DNA from: Clusia tigrina
Taxonomy: Eukaryota > Arthropoda > Insecta > Diptera > Clusiidae
NCBI GenBank assembly: GCA_920105625.2
Contig: OV050031.1
Coordinates: 46,962,925-47,026,924, forward strand
Direction of reading: 5' to 3'
DNA length: 64,000 bases
Positions within the stretch are counted from its first letter, which is position 1; each line of letters starts with the position of its first letter. The notes below the pieces were generated by a model. The model was not told where the DNA came from, searched no databases, and worked only from the letters and a program-made list of their open reading frames with translations. Below are positions 11,304 to 22,633 of the stretch, piece after piece. Position numbers and translations under genes: made by a program.

Positions 11304-13851
11304 ATGAACTATATTAAGATATGTCATTGGAATGCAAACGGCATTAGCCAACATAAACTTGAAATTCAACACTTCCTGCATACTAGGCAAATTGACATTA
11401 TGCTTTTATCAGCAACGCACTTGACAAACAAAAATTATTTTGTTATATCAGGATATACATTCTACAAGACAAACCATCCTGACATTAAAGCACATGGCGG
11501 TACGGGTATATTAATAAAAGATAGATTTAAGCATCATGCACTAGAAGAGTGTGCAAAGGACTATCTGCAGGCAACATCAATATGTCTTCAATGCTGGGAG
11601 GAAAAAATTGTACTAAGCGCAGTCTACTGTCCTCCAAGATACTGAGTGACTACAATTCACACAATTCTTCACATCATTGGGGACCAAATTTTTGGGAGCA
11701 GGTGATTATAATGCGAAACATACCTTTTGGGGTCCAGGTTAATAAATCCAAAGGCAAACAACTGTTCTCTGCACTACTAAATCGGTGTTCTAACCTAGAC
11801 TTCGTGTCTTCAAGGCAACCGACATACTGGCCCTCTGACCCTCAAAAAGTGCCCGACCTCATCGATTTTGGGATAACCAGTGGTATTGATCGTAACTTGT
11901 TATCTGCAGAATCGTGTTTAGAGCTCGCTTCTGATCATTCATCAGTTATTATATGTCTACACAAACAACTTAAACTGGGTAAGAAAACAGGTCACCTAAC
12001 CAACAAAAGAACAAACTGGCTCAGGTACCGTTAATATGTAAGTAGTCATATAAACATTCGTCCTCGACTAAAGAGTGCAAGCGATATTGACTCGGCACTT
12101 TTGGCCATCAACTCAGTTCTTACATCTGCAGCTACACACTCATTTCCAACAGCCTCATTATCCCGATCCGCAACAGCTCGCACAACATATGCAGTTATCG
12201 ATAATCTCGTTAAGGAGAAAAGGCGCTTAAGAAGAGAGTGGGAACAAAATAGATCACCCTACGCCAAGCAGAAATTAGCATTACCAAAAAAACGCCTCCG
12301 AGAAGCACTGAAAAAGTATACTGAGACGCTAACTCCAACACAAAATACTAACTACTCTCTATGGAAAGCTTATAAAAATATAAAGACTCCTAAAGACTGT
12401 CATCCACCACTCAGGCAAAATAATGGAACTTGGGCAAGAAGTGACGAAGAGAAAGCCTCAGCGTTTGCAAATCATCTCAAATCCGTATTCCAACCTAACC
12501 AACCAACCAACTCTTTTGAAATTCCATTTTTGGACCCTAAAATACCACTAATGAATGAAGGAAGTGCAACTTGCAATTAAAACTCAGCTAAACCCGAAAA
12601 AAGCACCAGGATTTGAATTAATTAACGCAAAAATGATTGTGGAATTGCCTGAAATAGCCATCAAAATAGTGACGCAGTTATTTAATGCAATATTTAGGAT
12701 TGGGTATTTTCCACAACACTGGAAAATATCACAAATTACAATGATACCAAAACCCGGAAAAGACGCAACTCAACCGTCATCTTATCGGCCCATAAGCTTG
12801 CTCCCAGTGATTTCTAAATTATTTGAGAAACAGCTTCTTCTAAAGCTGCAGCCGCACATATACAAAGCCAACAATATGCCCCACCATCAATTTGGATTTC
12901 GTAAGAATCACAGAACCATAGAGCAAATTAACCGCAATACTTTGCAATTTGAAATACTATTGAATACAAAAAATACTGCTCTGCTATATTCTTAGATATT
13001 GCACAGGCGTTTGACAGAGTTTGGCATGCAGGATATATATATATAAAATTCAAAAACTCTTACCAGTTAATGTGCACATGCTACTCGAATCGTATTTGGA
13101 TAACCGAAAGTTCAGAGTAAAATATGGAGAATACACCACAAACGACTTTCATATTAATGCTGGGGTTCCACAAGGTAGTGTTCTAGGTCCTGTACTATAT
13201 GTATTATATCTAGCCACTTCAACATTCGCAGACGACATTGCTATTCTTAGTATACAAAGCAATCCAATAGTGGCTTTAAATCGCCTTGAGGAGCATTTGA
13301 AGAAAATGGAAGTGTGGCTGCCAAATTGGCGCATTAAGGTAAATGAGACCAAGAGCATTCATGTTACGTTTACACTTAGGAAAGAAACATGCCCAGAAAC
13401 ACTAAACAATGTTTCTATTCCTCAGTCGAATACTGTAACATACCTAGGAGTCCATCTAGACAGACGACTAACTTGGCGGAACCATATTGAGGCAACACGA
13501 ACGCAGATAAAGCTAAAGGCCCATAAAATAAATTGGCTACTCAATTCCAAGTCAAGACTTCGTTTACAACATAAACTTTTATTGTACAAGGCAGTGATCA
13601 AACCAATTTGGGCATACGGAGCTGAGCTTTGGGGGAATGCTAGTTCATCGAACGTCGAGCTGATACAACGAGTGCAATCGAAAATCTTGCGTGCAATCAC
13701 GGGTGCGCCTTGGTTCGTTAGAAATGCTGACATTCATAAGGACCTCAACATTCCTCTTGTTAAAAGTGAGCTTACAGAGATTATGCTCAAACACAAAGAA
13801 GAACTACGAGAGCACTCAAATCCATTGGTAAAAAATATAGCTAGAATTTAA
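11304..13851 (+). pseudogene. ORF2 of the Jockey-clade element (AP endonuclease plus reverse transcriptase)
   Basis: Begins MNYIKICHWNANG, a usual start for APE-type endonucleases. The catalytic Glu of the LLSETHL motif reads Ala here (LLSATHL, near 11407-11427). The endonuclease ends with ELASDHSSVI near 11920-11950, in another frame. The RT is spread over frames from 12101, 12555 (KKAPGFE, YRPISLLPVISKLFEK) and 13021 (GVPQGSVLGP, then FADDIAIL near 13225). A dozen codons usually present between PQGS and FADD are missing. The C-terminus ends IARI at 13851. Several shifts and stops show old age. It normally nicks target DNA and primes reverse transcription of element RNA. Confidence 0.88.
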
Positions 13852-14127
13852 ACAGCAACACGCCTCAAAAGATTGGACTTACCTATATATTAAATGTACT
13901 AAATATTAAATAATTACTATATAAGATACTAAAATGAAATGAATTTAAATTGAATTAAAACTAAAAGGCAAAAATGTAGTGTAATTTAATACTAACCCCA
14001 AACACTGGTGCGCGATAAATATAGTTAATTTAGCTCTTAAGATTTAATTACTTATTGTTAGGCTCGAAATGAGTGAATTCAATAAATAAATTAACTGTTT
14101 TAAAAAAAAAATAAATAAATATATATA
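13852..14127 (+). repeat. 3' UTR and A-rich tail of the Jockey-clade element
   Basis: AT-rich, no gene. Ends in an A run with AATAAATAAATATATATATAG, the expected 3' tail of a target-primed insertion, directly joined to the next element. Confidence 0.7.
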
Positions 14128-14558
14128 TAGTGTAGTGTAGATCGCCTCTTTGTGGTGCACTCTGGATAGCGCTAAATGGTCTATATCCCGCCCCCCGGCA
14201 TCCGGAGCAACCTCCCTGTGGAGAGCATCTGATGTCAGACGGCACGACCCTATTCGTCCACGGACTACCACCCAACAATCTTTTTATTTGATTGCTCCTT
14301 GGCTGGCGGGTGTGGCTTCTGGACCAATTACCACTGGGGTGAAACCCAGTGCGAACGGCTCCAGTTTAAGGTCACATCCGTCTCCGTCCCGTTAAAACCT
14401 TGGCAGGCCTCAAAGTACGTTCGATGTATGTCGTCAATTGGTTGACGATGTAGGTTTGGTTGAGACTAGCTCCTAATTAGCACTGGTCTGGCTCTGAGAA
14501 CTCGCACCCATAAGGACTTGTGCCTACCCTCGCATGGCCTCCCTGCATTTGCATAGAT

Positions 14559-14842
14559 AACCATGGGACCAATAAGGTGACTACATATTCGTACTGAGAT
14601 AGCGGCTTTGAGTGGGGAACCTTTTTACATGGACACATATCTAATTTCCAATAAAAAATCCGCTGCCAACCCACAAGGGGAGCCAAAAACAACAACAACA
14701 AACCATGGGACCAATAAGGTGACTACATATTCGTACTGAGATAGCGGCTTTGAGTGGGGAACCTTTTTACATGGACACATATCTAATTTCCAATAAAAAA
14801 TCCGCTGCCAACCCACAAGGGGAGCCAAAAACAACAACAACA
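14559..14842 (+). repeat. Two tandem 142-bp repeats in the 5' UTR
   Basis: Units 14559-14700 and 14701-14842 are almost identical, each starting AACCATGGGACCAATAAGG and ending in ACAACAACAACA. Tandem monomers are common in 5' UTRs of non-LTR elements and often carry internal promoter activity; that role is inferred here. Confidence 0.92.
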
Positions 14843-14894
14843 AACCAGCTTAGTTAGGCAAAAAACAGCCTTAAGCTCACCAACAGCTTCGTCT

Positions 14895-16180
14895 TTGACT
14901 TTTGTCGTCAGACCAAGGATGCCTTCAGGTGTTACGGCCAAAAGGCCAGCCTCGTTCCCAGCCACAAGTGCATCCTCCCGGGGCCATAGAACCCCTGCCT
15001 CGGGCCATCCCAGCACCAGGGCATCTAGGCCGGGTGCTAGGGTCGCCCCTCCGTCCTCGGGCTGGTACAGGGAGAGCTTCGGCAAATAAGCCGATATCTT
15101 CCAGCACGGGCCCCAGCACCAATCTCCCTTCAGGTGCTCGCACGCATGTGAATGCGTCTACACGGGCGTACAGGACCCGGAGGTCCGCCTTCAGGATTCT
15201 GCAAAGGTTGGAATCTGCCGACCCCGCTTCACTGTCTGATAAAGACAATGGAGCGCTTGTATGGGCCGAAAATGTTGGTGCTCGTCCTGAGCCACCCCCT
15301 GAGGTTGCTCAGAAACTACAACGGTCGACTGAGCAGCCCTCCCAATCAGTCGTGCGGGAAACTAAACGCCCACGACTGGCTTCCAAGCCGAGACTGACTC
15401 GGCCATTTAATGAGGTAGCCAATGAGGGCCTCGTTTGGGCCATTGTCGACACTGGAAACAGTGACGGTACCATTTCACCAGCGAACTGGAAAATGGTGGA
15501 GAAGGCACTCTTCCGGGTCTATAGGGACATCCTGAGAGCCAATCCTGGCCCCTCACCCGTATGCCGGGACGCGGGATGGTATCAGGTCACGTGAAGCTCA
15601 TCGCATGCTCAGATGAGCGCTCGGCTGAGCTTTACAAGCTGGCCATTGCAATGGTTGGCGAAATCTGGCCGGGGGCCAAGCTTTTAGCTGTTCCCAGAGA
15701 CCAGACCCCGAACCGCCCGTGTTCTAGGGCCTGGGTTCCGTCAGAGCACACCTCGCCGAATGAAATTCTAGAGTTGCTTAGGCTTAGCAACTACGACCTC
15801 CCCACGGATGACTGGAAGGTCGCAAAAATCAGCGAGCCCAAAGGCAACTCCTGCGAGATCCATTCATTATTCTTAATGAGGAATCTCTAGCTCGTATAAA
15901 TGCGAAAAAGGGAGAGATCAACTATGGCTTTAGTTCGATCTCACTCAAGGTATATAGGAGCGACAACCAGGGAGCAAATAAGCTCCCCACTCCGGCCGAA
16001 CCGGATCTCTCCTTCGATGATGGGGAGAGTTACGCCTCGGCCTCAGAATCGGTAGGCAGTTTCTGCGGACGTGCGATAACAAATATCGACGACGTTGGTG
16101 ATTCTCCTCTGTCAGAAGAGGAGGACGCCAGCGTGACGATGATGGCCACCTCCGTGAATGGTGAGGGTATTACAGATTAA
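14895..16180 (+). pseudogene. ORF1 (Gag-like) protein of the R1/LOA-like element, frameshifted
   Basis: The protein is readable in pieces: a Ser/Pro/Arg-rich N-terminus (from 14895-14902), then a conserved domain in two frames: NEGLVWAIVDTGNSDGTIS and KALFRVYRDILRANPGP (to 15594), and after a shift near 15575 GHVKLIACSDERSAELYKLA with GEIWPGAKLLAVPRDQ (15590-15840). Another shift near 15860 leads to an acidic C-terminus (EEEDASVTMMA) ending at the TAA at 16178-16180. The central domain resembles the DUF4780 region found in Gag-like ORF1 proteins of insect non-LTR elements. No zinc knuckle is seen. Confident as an element protein, less so in domain naming. Confidence 0.75.
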
Positions 16181-16189
16181 CCTTCACCA

Positions 16190-17332
16190 TTTACTTGCTG
16201 CCTCGGCAGCCTTGATCCTCCATCTGACTCAAAAAGGAGAGGAACTCATACTGGTCCAAGAACCGTGAGTCATAAATGATCAGGTTCGCGGACTCACCAT
16301 AAGCGGATACCGCACAATATTCGTGCAGGATCAAGGTAAACCCAGATCCTGTATTCTTGTTAAAAACAACATTAACGCTCTTCTTCTTCACAGGTTCAGC
16401 GACAAGGTAGCCATGGTTATTTCCACCAACACCATGGCTACATGGATCGTCAGCAGCTACATGGCGCACGACCACGGGCTGACGCCGCCTCCGGATACTT
16501 TAATGCTGCTGGTAACGGAGGCTAACAGGAAGCGCATCCCGGTATTCATCGGGGCCGATGCCAATGCCCATCACGAGGTGTTGGGCAGCACGGACACCAA
16601 CGAGCGGGGTGAGTCACTCTTTGATTTCATTCTTACTAACGACTTAGTAATTGCTAACAGGGGGAGAGAGCCAACCTATGCCCTACTAGAACCGAGGGAA
16701 TGAAATCTTTGTGGACTGCAGGTCTCTTGACACAAACCACTCTTTAAGTCACTCAACCCAGTTTCAAATGACCCACGCTCATATTCAGTGAACCATCAAT
16801 AGCTTTATGCCTTTTAAATCACCCGGGCCTGATGGCTTCATTCCCGCGGATTCCAGCACACTGCAAGTGCGCTTGCACCTTGACGGCGCCCATACCAAGC
16901 CTAAGGACTATAGACCAATTAGTCTGTCCTCCTGTCTTTTGAAGTCGCTGGAAAGGATCCTTGATATACAAATCAGGTGCTCTATTAATTCCACGCTTCT
17001 ATCCAAATCACAACATACCTATACTAAAAGTAAGTCTGTGGAAAAAGCGCTGCACGCACTCATTGAGCAAATAGAGAAATCTCTTCCCAATAAAGAATAA
17101 ACTCTTGCAGTATTTCTTGACATAGAAGGGGCATTCAATAATAGATGTCCCTCCTCCATAATTAAATCCCTGGAAAACCGAAACCCTGATCCCAGTCTGG
17201 TTATGTTCATCGGACAGCTACTAAAAACACGCGTCATCAGCTCCTCAATAGGAAATGTGCATGATAAAAGGACTGATAAAAGAGGTACGCCACAAGGTGG
17301 TGTGCTCTCACCCCTCATCTGGAATCTGATTC

Positions 17333-17334
<2 letters not shown>
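16190..17334 (+). pseudogene. ORF2 of the R1/LOA-like element, endonuclease and partial RT
   Basis: The endonuclease portion (16323-16703) has IPVFIGADANAHHEVLGS and ERGESLFDFIL, typical of APE endonucleases. At about 16700 the frame jumps into the RT linker (CRSLDTNHSLSHS); compared with the copy at 62 kb some 600 bp are missing. RT pieces follow: MPFKSPGPDGFIPA, then TKPKDYRPISLSSCLLKSLE, a TAA at 17098-17100, FLDIEGAFNN and GTPQGGVLSPLIWNL. The RT ends there, before the catalytic FADD box. The stop after SLPNKE is shared with the copy at 61.8-63.3 kb, so both descend from an already defective copy. Confidence 0.82.
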
Positions 17335-17405
<71 letters not shown>

Positions 17406-17414
17406 GAGTATATA
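17333..17414. repeat. (TA)n microsatellite
   Basis: TA array with a TACGAGTA interruption near 17404, between the truncated R1/LOA-like RT and the Mdg3-type LTR. Confidence 0.93.
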
Positions 17415-17794
17415 TCAGAGACAGGTCATCAGCAGGCTGATCGATATTTTTGACTGAGCGCAGCGAGTTTCGTTGTGTCTTCCACGCGGCTCCGTTATTC
17501 ACTGACTTTTTATTCTCGTGCTTTTGACACAAGGAACCACACCCGACAACAGTCATACTATTGTCTCGCTCTAACATATAACATATTCCATACACCTTCT
17601 GTTATACTACACGAGACAAATACAGACAACACGAAGCAGGTAATCAGAAGAGACTGCAAAACATGATGAAATATTACCATGACTTGCGAAACAACCAATG
17701 CCCTGCGTGCGTGTTTGTATGTCTCTACACTCCGACACAGCCATCCTGACACTAACACGTCCTCGTGTTGCCCACACAAAAATATTTTCATACA
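17415..17794 (-). repeat. 3' LTR of the Mdg3-type element
   Basis: Matches 22244-22633 except that the outer TG is lost at the (TA)n junction and a few bases and a short indel differ. It ends TTTTCATACA on the plus strand. Confidence 0.85.
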
Positions 17795-18454
17795 GAATAC
17801 TTCGTTTTCAGATTAATCCCTTTAAAATTTATTTTTTTAAATTATTACAATTTGGTTTCATCATTAATATATTTCTCTTCAAATTAAATGCCATTCTTAA
17901 TTCCTTAGCCAAGATAATTTTCTTTACTTAACAATCCAACTATACAACATTAAATTTTAAGTCATTTTTTATTCGTATAATTTTGTCAAAACAATAATTT
18001 TCAGTATCAGCTTCTTTCTCTTCTTCCTATCAACTTGAAAATCAAACATCGCTTTCTCTTACAATACAATTCTTACACCATCAAATGCCCCACACGCCAT
18101 GACCAAAACTTTTGTTTTGCACTTGTGTTTGCACTATGATAAATGTAGCTGGTTGCTCTTTTTAATCTCTATACAACAGTACTGCCTCTTTCAACGGTTT
18201 TCTCATTCTCAACAAACTCAACCATATGTTCATTACCTTCTCTTTCAAGGATTTCATTATTTTCAAAGACTTCATTACCGTCTCATTCAACGATTTTATT
18301 ATTTTCTATAACTTCATTACCGTCTCTTTCAACGATTTCAATACAACTTTCAACCAAGTGTGCAAGTTTCCAATCGGTAACTTCCGTACATCCTCATGAG
18401 CATACTTATACACTCTCTTACTAGTCAACGACTTTAACATATACCTGATACCAT
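17795..18454. other. AT-rich 3' untranslated region of the Mdg3-type element, no gene seen
   Basis: Contains imperfect repeats of a TTCAACGATTT / TCATTACCGTCTC type near 18190-18345 and no recognisable coding region. It lies between the integrase stop and the 3' LTR. Confidence 0.6.
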
Positions 18455-19275
18455 CTAGAACTGCATATAAACTATAAAAGGCCCTCTAAATTTCGGTTCT
18501 ACCTTAGTCTGGTTCCTTTCTTCATTTCTGAGCAATACAAAATCCCTCACTTTGTGCTCAACCACCTTAGGTTTGTTCGCATCGAATCGGAACTTTTCGT
18601 ATTTAGCTGCAGCTAACATATATCTTGTAGCTTGAGTTCTTACCAAGTCAACCTTGTTTTCTACATTATCAGTTGGAGGTAACCCTAAGGGGCGTGCTAC
18701 CTTTCCAATCAACAATTCCAATGGACTTGCCTTTGTCACTCGAGTACTGGTACAATTAAGAGCCAACTGAACCTCTCCTAAAGAATCTTGCCATGATTGA
18801 CTGCTAGACTCTACAGCAGTTAATAAGTTTCTCAAAATGCTCATAGTGCGTTCTACCTGCCCGTTAGCTCGACTTGCGCCTGTTGCAATTAAATGAAGAT
18901 TTATCTTCTGTTTTGCACAAAATTCGCAAAATGCTGTACTACTAAAGCACCTCCCCTGATCGGCTATTATTCGGTTCCAAACAACGACACAGCTGATTTT
19001 ACGGCAATTATACAACTGACAGCATCTAATCTAAGTGTGTGACTTAAATAGGCATATTTGGTAAAAGCATCCACCTGAACAATAATATATTCCTTTTTAT
19101 AATTTTTGCCACTTAACTTCTCTGTAATATCAATGTGGATGGTATGCCACGGTATATCAACCTTCGGGATTGGGTGAAGTTTGGCTTGAATTTTACCTGA
19201 CGAAGATTTTGACATTTTACATGTTATGCAATTTTCAACAAATTTTCGACATGTTGTCGAACGAATAATAATCAT
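18455..19275 (-). pseudogene. Integrase of the Mdg3-type element
   Basis: Read on the minus strand: a zinc region ending CRKFVENCITCKM (near 19240), the core with HIDITEKL, then after a frameshift near 18970 IIADQGRCF and NGQVERTMSILRN, giving the D, D and E. The C-terminal part (VRDFVLLRNEERNQTKVEPK) ends at the stop at 18455. The frameshifts at about 19280 and 18970 separate it from RT and split the core. It would join element cDNA to host DNA. Confidence 0.88.
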
Positions 19276-19279
19276 AAAC

Positions 19280-20890
19280 TTAATCGAGTGCCTTTTCCCA
19301 ACCCAAATGCATAATCGCCTCGTTGACTTGATTGATTACCGACCATCTAATATCTCGGGGCACCACTGAGAAACAACGGGTTCTACCATTAGCCTGAATT
19401 TTCCGAAAAAGCATTTCCTTTCTTATTTCATAGGTTTTTGCAACATCTTCATTTAACCTATTGGATTTCAATTTATCAACAATCGCTACAATGTCTGGAT
19501 ACCGGCGCTGTTCAGCGACGAGCCAATAGTTAGAAATTTCAGCTATATTAACTTTCTTTTCTGCTACTTTATTATATGCTGAAATATGTTCTGGGGTTAA
19601 AGGATTTCTTGAAAAAAAGTCAACGTGAGCCATTTGCTTTCCTACTCTATATTGGATATCAAAAGAGAAGAATTGTAGGAAAGACCACCAACGTTGTACT
19701 CTTGGAGTTAAATCTTGTTTTGTCTTTGATGACTTTAAAGAACAATCAGTAAACACGACGAAATTTCTACCCAACAAATAATGACGAAAATGTTTCATCG
19801 ATTTAACAACTGCCAAAGTCTCTAACTCATACGAATGATAATTGGACTCGGCGGGCGAAGTAGTTTTGCTAAAATATTCCACCACATGAGGTTTGTTATT
19901 AATTTTATGCAATAGGATTGCACCATATCCACTTGAACTAGCATCAATATGAAGCTCAATTGGGTATTGTGGGTCAAAAATGACTAAATCTGGCTTTTTC
20001 GTTAAGATTGATATGACTTTTGCTCGAATCTCTTCATATTCTGAGGTGAGATGATATAACGGTTTCATTAAATTAGAAAACCCTTGTATGAATTGCCTAA
20101 AATAGGAAGCTAATCCAATAAATTGTCGCAGTCCAGTCACCGACTGTGGAGGTGGCAATGTCGTTAATGCTAAAATTTTGTGTGGATTTGGTCGAATTTC
20201 GCCAGCACAAACTTCATACCCCAAATAATGCACAGAAGTTTTAAGAAAAGAGCACTTTGCAATATTAAATGAAAATCCAACCTCAGTAAGTATGTCCGAA
20301 ACAATCTGTAGTCTTTCAAACGCTACAGTCTTGGTTGAGGCAACTATCATAATCTCGTCCATGTAAACGACAACGTAAGTGTTAGCAACGTCACCAAGAG
20401 CCTTCATTACCATGAGCTGAAAGACTGAAGGGGAGTTTTTAAGCCCAAACGGCATAGACAAAAATTCAAATTGGCCATCCGGCGTCACAAAAGCAGTACA
20501 TTCAATTAAATCTGAAATAACGGTGGCCATGTCTAAACATGTAAAATAATTCGCTCCACGGAGCCTGGCTATTTCATCCGAAATAAGTGGCAGCGGATAC
20601 CTATCAGAATCTGAGTTCAACTCTCTAAAATCGACACAAAGGCGATCCGAACCATTTTTCTTTTTTGCAAGTAACATAGGACTTGCATAGGGTGAACAGC
20701 TAGGTCTTATAACTTTACTTTTTATCAATTCATCGATTTTATCTCGCACTACTTCTCTTTCATTAGGGCTTAATCTATATGGACGCCTTTGTACAGTTTT
20801 TCTCGAGTCGACCAGTCTAATCTTCATTTCGCCCAGACTAACTCTTGTACAAGGAATACCTTTAATGAAAGACTTTGAGTATTTTTCCAA
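19280..20890 (-). CDS. pol: Reverse transcriptase and RNase H of the Mdg3-type element (long open frame, mutated active site)
   Basis: A 536-codon open frame on the minus strand. RT motifs in order: RPYRLSPNEREVV, KKNGSDRLCVDFRELN, YFTCLDMA, FLSMPFGLKNSPSVFQ, then VVVYMDEIMIVAS near 20352-20378, where the usual YMDD or YVDD reads YMDE. Loss of the second Asp should abolish polymerase activity. The RNase H follows (PIELHIDASSSGYGAIL, VVFTDCSLKS), then the start of the integrase zinc region (MHLGWEKALD), where the frame stops. The annotated start is the first ATG; in life this is an internal part of a gag-pol polyprotein. Confidence 0.88.
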   Translation of the reverse strand: MEKYSKSFIKGIPCTRVSLGEMKIRLVDSRKTVQRRPYRLSPNEREVVRDKIDELIKSKVIRPSCSPYASPMLLAKKKNGSDRLCVDFRELNSDSDRYPLPLISDEIARLRGANYFTCLDMATVISDLIECTAFVTPDGQFEFLSMPFGLKNSPSVFQLMVMKALGDVANTYVVVYMDEIMIVASTKTVAFERLQIVSDILTEVGFSFNIAKCSFLKTSVHYLGYEVCAGEIRPNPHKILALTTLPPPQSVTGLRQFIGLASYFRQFIQGFSNLMKPLYHLTSEYEEIRAKVISILTKKPDLVIFDPQYPIELHIDASSSGYGAILLHKINNKPHVVEYFSKTTSPAESNYHSYELETLAVVKSMKHFRHYLLGRNFVVFTDCSLKSSKTKQDLTPRVQRWWSFLQFFSFDIQYRVGKQMAHVDFFSRNPLTPEHISAYNKVAEKKVNIAEISNYWLVAEQRRYPDIVAIVDKLKSNRLNEDVAKTYEIRKEMLFRKIQANGRTRCFSVVPRDIRWSVINQVNEAIMHLGWEKALD

Positions 20891-21427
20891 AAGTGATATT
20901 AGTTTGTTTTTATCTTCACCAACAAGTTCGGTATTAAAATCATTAAATGGCTCATTTACGCTTACAATAGTTTATCGTTTTGGTTCTCACAATTTGAAAA
21001 TTTTCTGGTGTTATCATTACATTGTAGCACTGACTAAGAATTTCAGGTCCTATAACAATGTAATTTTTCAAATGTTTGCCAGGCCAAACATAAAACAATA
21101 CTTCATTACAATTATTATTAATTAGTACACTACTTAATACTTTTACAGTGCTACATATGCCACCATCACCAATGCCTTTTAACATGACTACGTTATTCAT
21201 TCTTTTACCAATCAATTTGTTACTTATCTTCTCCATTATCAGCGAACATTCTGCTCCGGAGTCAAAAGTGATGTCAAAAGTCTCATCTCAATGTACCCTT
21301 TGTCCTTTTGGTTCAACAACACAGCATTGTTCCACTCTTTTCTCACGGCTCACAGTTTTCCCACCGCTAACCTCAGGTTTTGTGCACCTTGCTGATATGT
21401 GTCCAGCCTCTACACACTTGTAGCAAA
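20891..21427 (-). pseudogene. Protease region of the Mdg3-type element
   Basis: Between gag and RT the minus strand has short broken frames with the protease-like wording SGAECSLIMEKISNKLIGK near 21190-21260 and VLFYVWPGKHLKNYIVIGPE near 21040-21100. A retroviral-type aspartic protease is expected here from the gene order. The DSG/DTG box is not clearly kept, since stops surround it. Confidence 0.55.
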
Positions 21428-22102
21428 TTACGTTTGGTTTATCACTCTGTCGATTTTCACTTTTCTATTTCGTCCGTTCCCACACGTTGAGTGACTATAC
21501 TGCTTCTTTTCTCTGCATTCAGCCATTTTGTGACCCAATTTGTCACAAAAATAACACTTAATTAAAGAATATTTTTGACGTTTAAATTCAGGAACAGGTT
21601 CTGTAGTGGTGTTTTTTCTTTTATTAGACGTGAATACCTTTAATTCAGACTGCAATTCAACCCTGGTCTTCAAATTTGATGTGAACGTCAGACGCTGCAA
21701 TCTGCTATCAAAATTGGCTAAATGAGCAAGTGCCACTGATACAGCAATTTGTTCCGCATCCATATCGCGCCATTTCGTGGTGAGCGCCGTAACCACTCGG
21801 CTTGCATACACTACAAGGCATTCGCCGTCATTCGGGTGGCTTGTCAACATATTTAAAAACATTGCTGCCGGTGTTTCCATACTACCGAAGCACTGCACAA
21901 AAAGTTCTTTAAACTCAGGCCAGGTCATGTCTGAATAGCATATCTGAGTCAACCATTGCGATGCGTTTCCCACCAGCGACGTACTTAAAGCCATAATGAG
22001 TGCACTCCCATTTAGTGGATTTCCAGTTAGAATCATGTCGACTGTAGTGCACCATGATGAAACGTTGGCACCAGCGACATCTGGGTTAAATTGAGGCAGC
22101 AC
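21428..22102 (-). pseudogene. gag: Gag of the Mdg3-type element
   Basis: A 224-codon frame on the minus strand starting MLPQFNPDVAGANVSSWC, with the capsid phrase MALSTSLVGNASQWLTQICY and a zinc knuckle CYFCDKLGHKMAECREKK near 21510-21560. The usual Gag of this lineage is longer at the N-terminus, and the region upstream to the primer site (22103-22243) holds an in-frame stop. The protein would form the particle shell and bind element RNA. Confidence 0.85.
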
Positions 22103-22225
22103 AACTGATTTACACTGATTTGCGTTGTTAGTTGCTGATTGTACTGCCTATACGAGATCGATCAAATTATTATTTTGCAATTCCATGATGGCACGTAATT
22201 GACCGTCTAACGTCGCGGAAGGGGG

Positions 22226-22243
22226 ATTGCATCCTACTTCTGA
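22226..22243 (-). promoter_or_regulatory. Primer-binding site, tRNA-Leu-like, degenerate
   Basis: Read on the minus strand directly after the 5' LTR: TCAGAAGTAGGATGC, which agrees with the complement of tRNA-Leu from its fifth or sixth base on, with one or two mismatches. The first bases (TGGT) are not kept, or priming uses an internal part of the tRNA. Confidence 0.55.
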
Positions 22244-22633
22244 TGTCAGAGACAGGTCATCAACAGGCTGAACCATATTTTTGACTGAGCGCAGTGAGTG
22301 TCGTTGTGTCTTCCACGCGTCTCCGTTGTTCACTGACTTTTTATTCTCGTGCTTTTGACACAACGAACCGCACCCGACAACAGTCATACTGTTTGCTCGC
22401 TCTAACATATAACATATTAACATGACAGCTACACCATCTGTTATACTACACGAGACAAATACAGACAACACGAAGCAGGTGATCAGAAGAGAGTGCAAAA
22501 CATGATGATATATTACCATGACTTGCGAAACAACCAATGTCCTGCGTGCGTGTGTGTATTTCTCTACACTCCGACACAGCCATCCTGACCCTAACACGTC
22601 CTCGTGTTGCCCACACAAAAATATTTTCATACA
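22244..22633 (-). repeat. 5' LTR of the Mdg3-type element
   Basis: TGTCAGAGACAGG...TTTTCATACA on the plus strand, a direct repeat of 17415-17794. A third, partial copy lies at 36597-36754. Confidence 0.87.

Larger units (their letters stand above)
9501..14127 (+). mobile_element. Jockey-clade non-LTR retrotransposon, near full length, inactive
   Basis: About 4.6 kb with a roughly 650-bp 5' leader, ORF1 (nucleic-acid-binding protein), ORF2 (endonuclease and reverse transcriptase, no RNase H seen) and an AT-rich 3' UTR ending in an A-rich tail near 14101-14127. The leader (9501-10156) contains no other recognisable gene. Order, size and zinc-knuckle type fit the Jockey clade. The 5' edge is set by the preceding (TA)n array. 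Confidence 0.82.
14128..17334 (+). mobile_element. R1/LOA-like non-LTR retrotransposon, 3'-truncated, copy 1
   Basis: A GC-rich 5' UTR with two tandem 142-bp units is followed by ORF1 and a broken ORF2 that stops inside the reverse transcriptase after SPLIWNL, where a (TA)n array begins. A second copy lies at 61.8-63.3 kb and a short third piece at 22.63-22.75 kb; all stop at the same base before a TA tract. The clade call rests on the ORF1 type and RT wording; LOA or R1 is more likely than Jockey. Confidence 0.78.
17415..22633 (-). mobile_element. Ty3/gypsy retrotransposon, Mdg3-type, both LTRs present
   Basis: Direct repeats of about 380-390 bp flank a minus-strand gag-pol of about 4.4 kb. 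Gag resembles Mdg3/micropia/blastopia Gag (NPLNGSALIMALSTSLVG) and a tRNA-Leu-like primer site adjoins the right LTR, as in that lineage. The right LTR is the 5' LTR. Coding regions are broken in several places and the RT active site is altered. Both outer flanks carry the same R1/LOA-like RT stretch. Confidence 0.85.

Noticed and set aside
14559..14842. CRISPR-like direct repeats
   Set aside because: Two adjacent 142-bp units without spacers in a eukaryotic retroelement 5' UTR; nothing else suggests a prokaryotic array.
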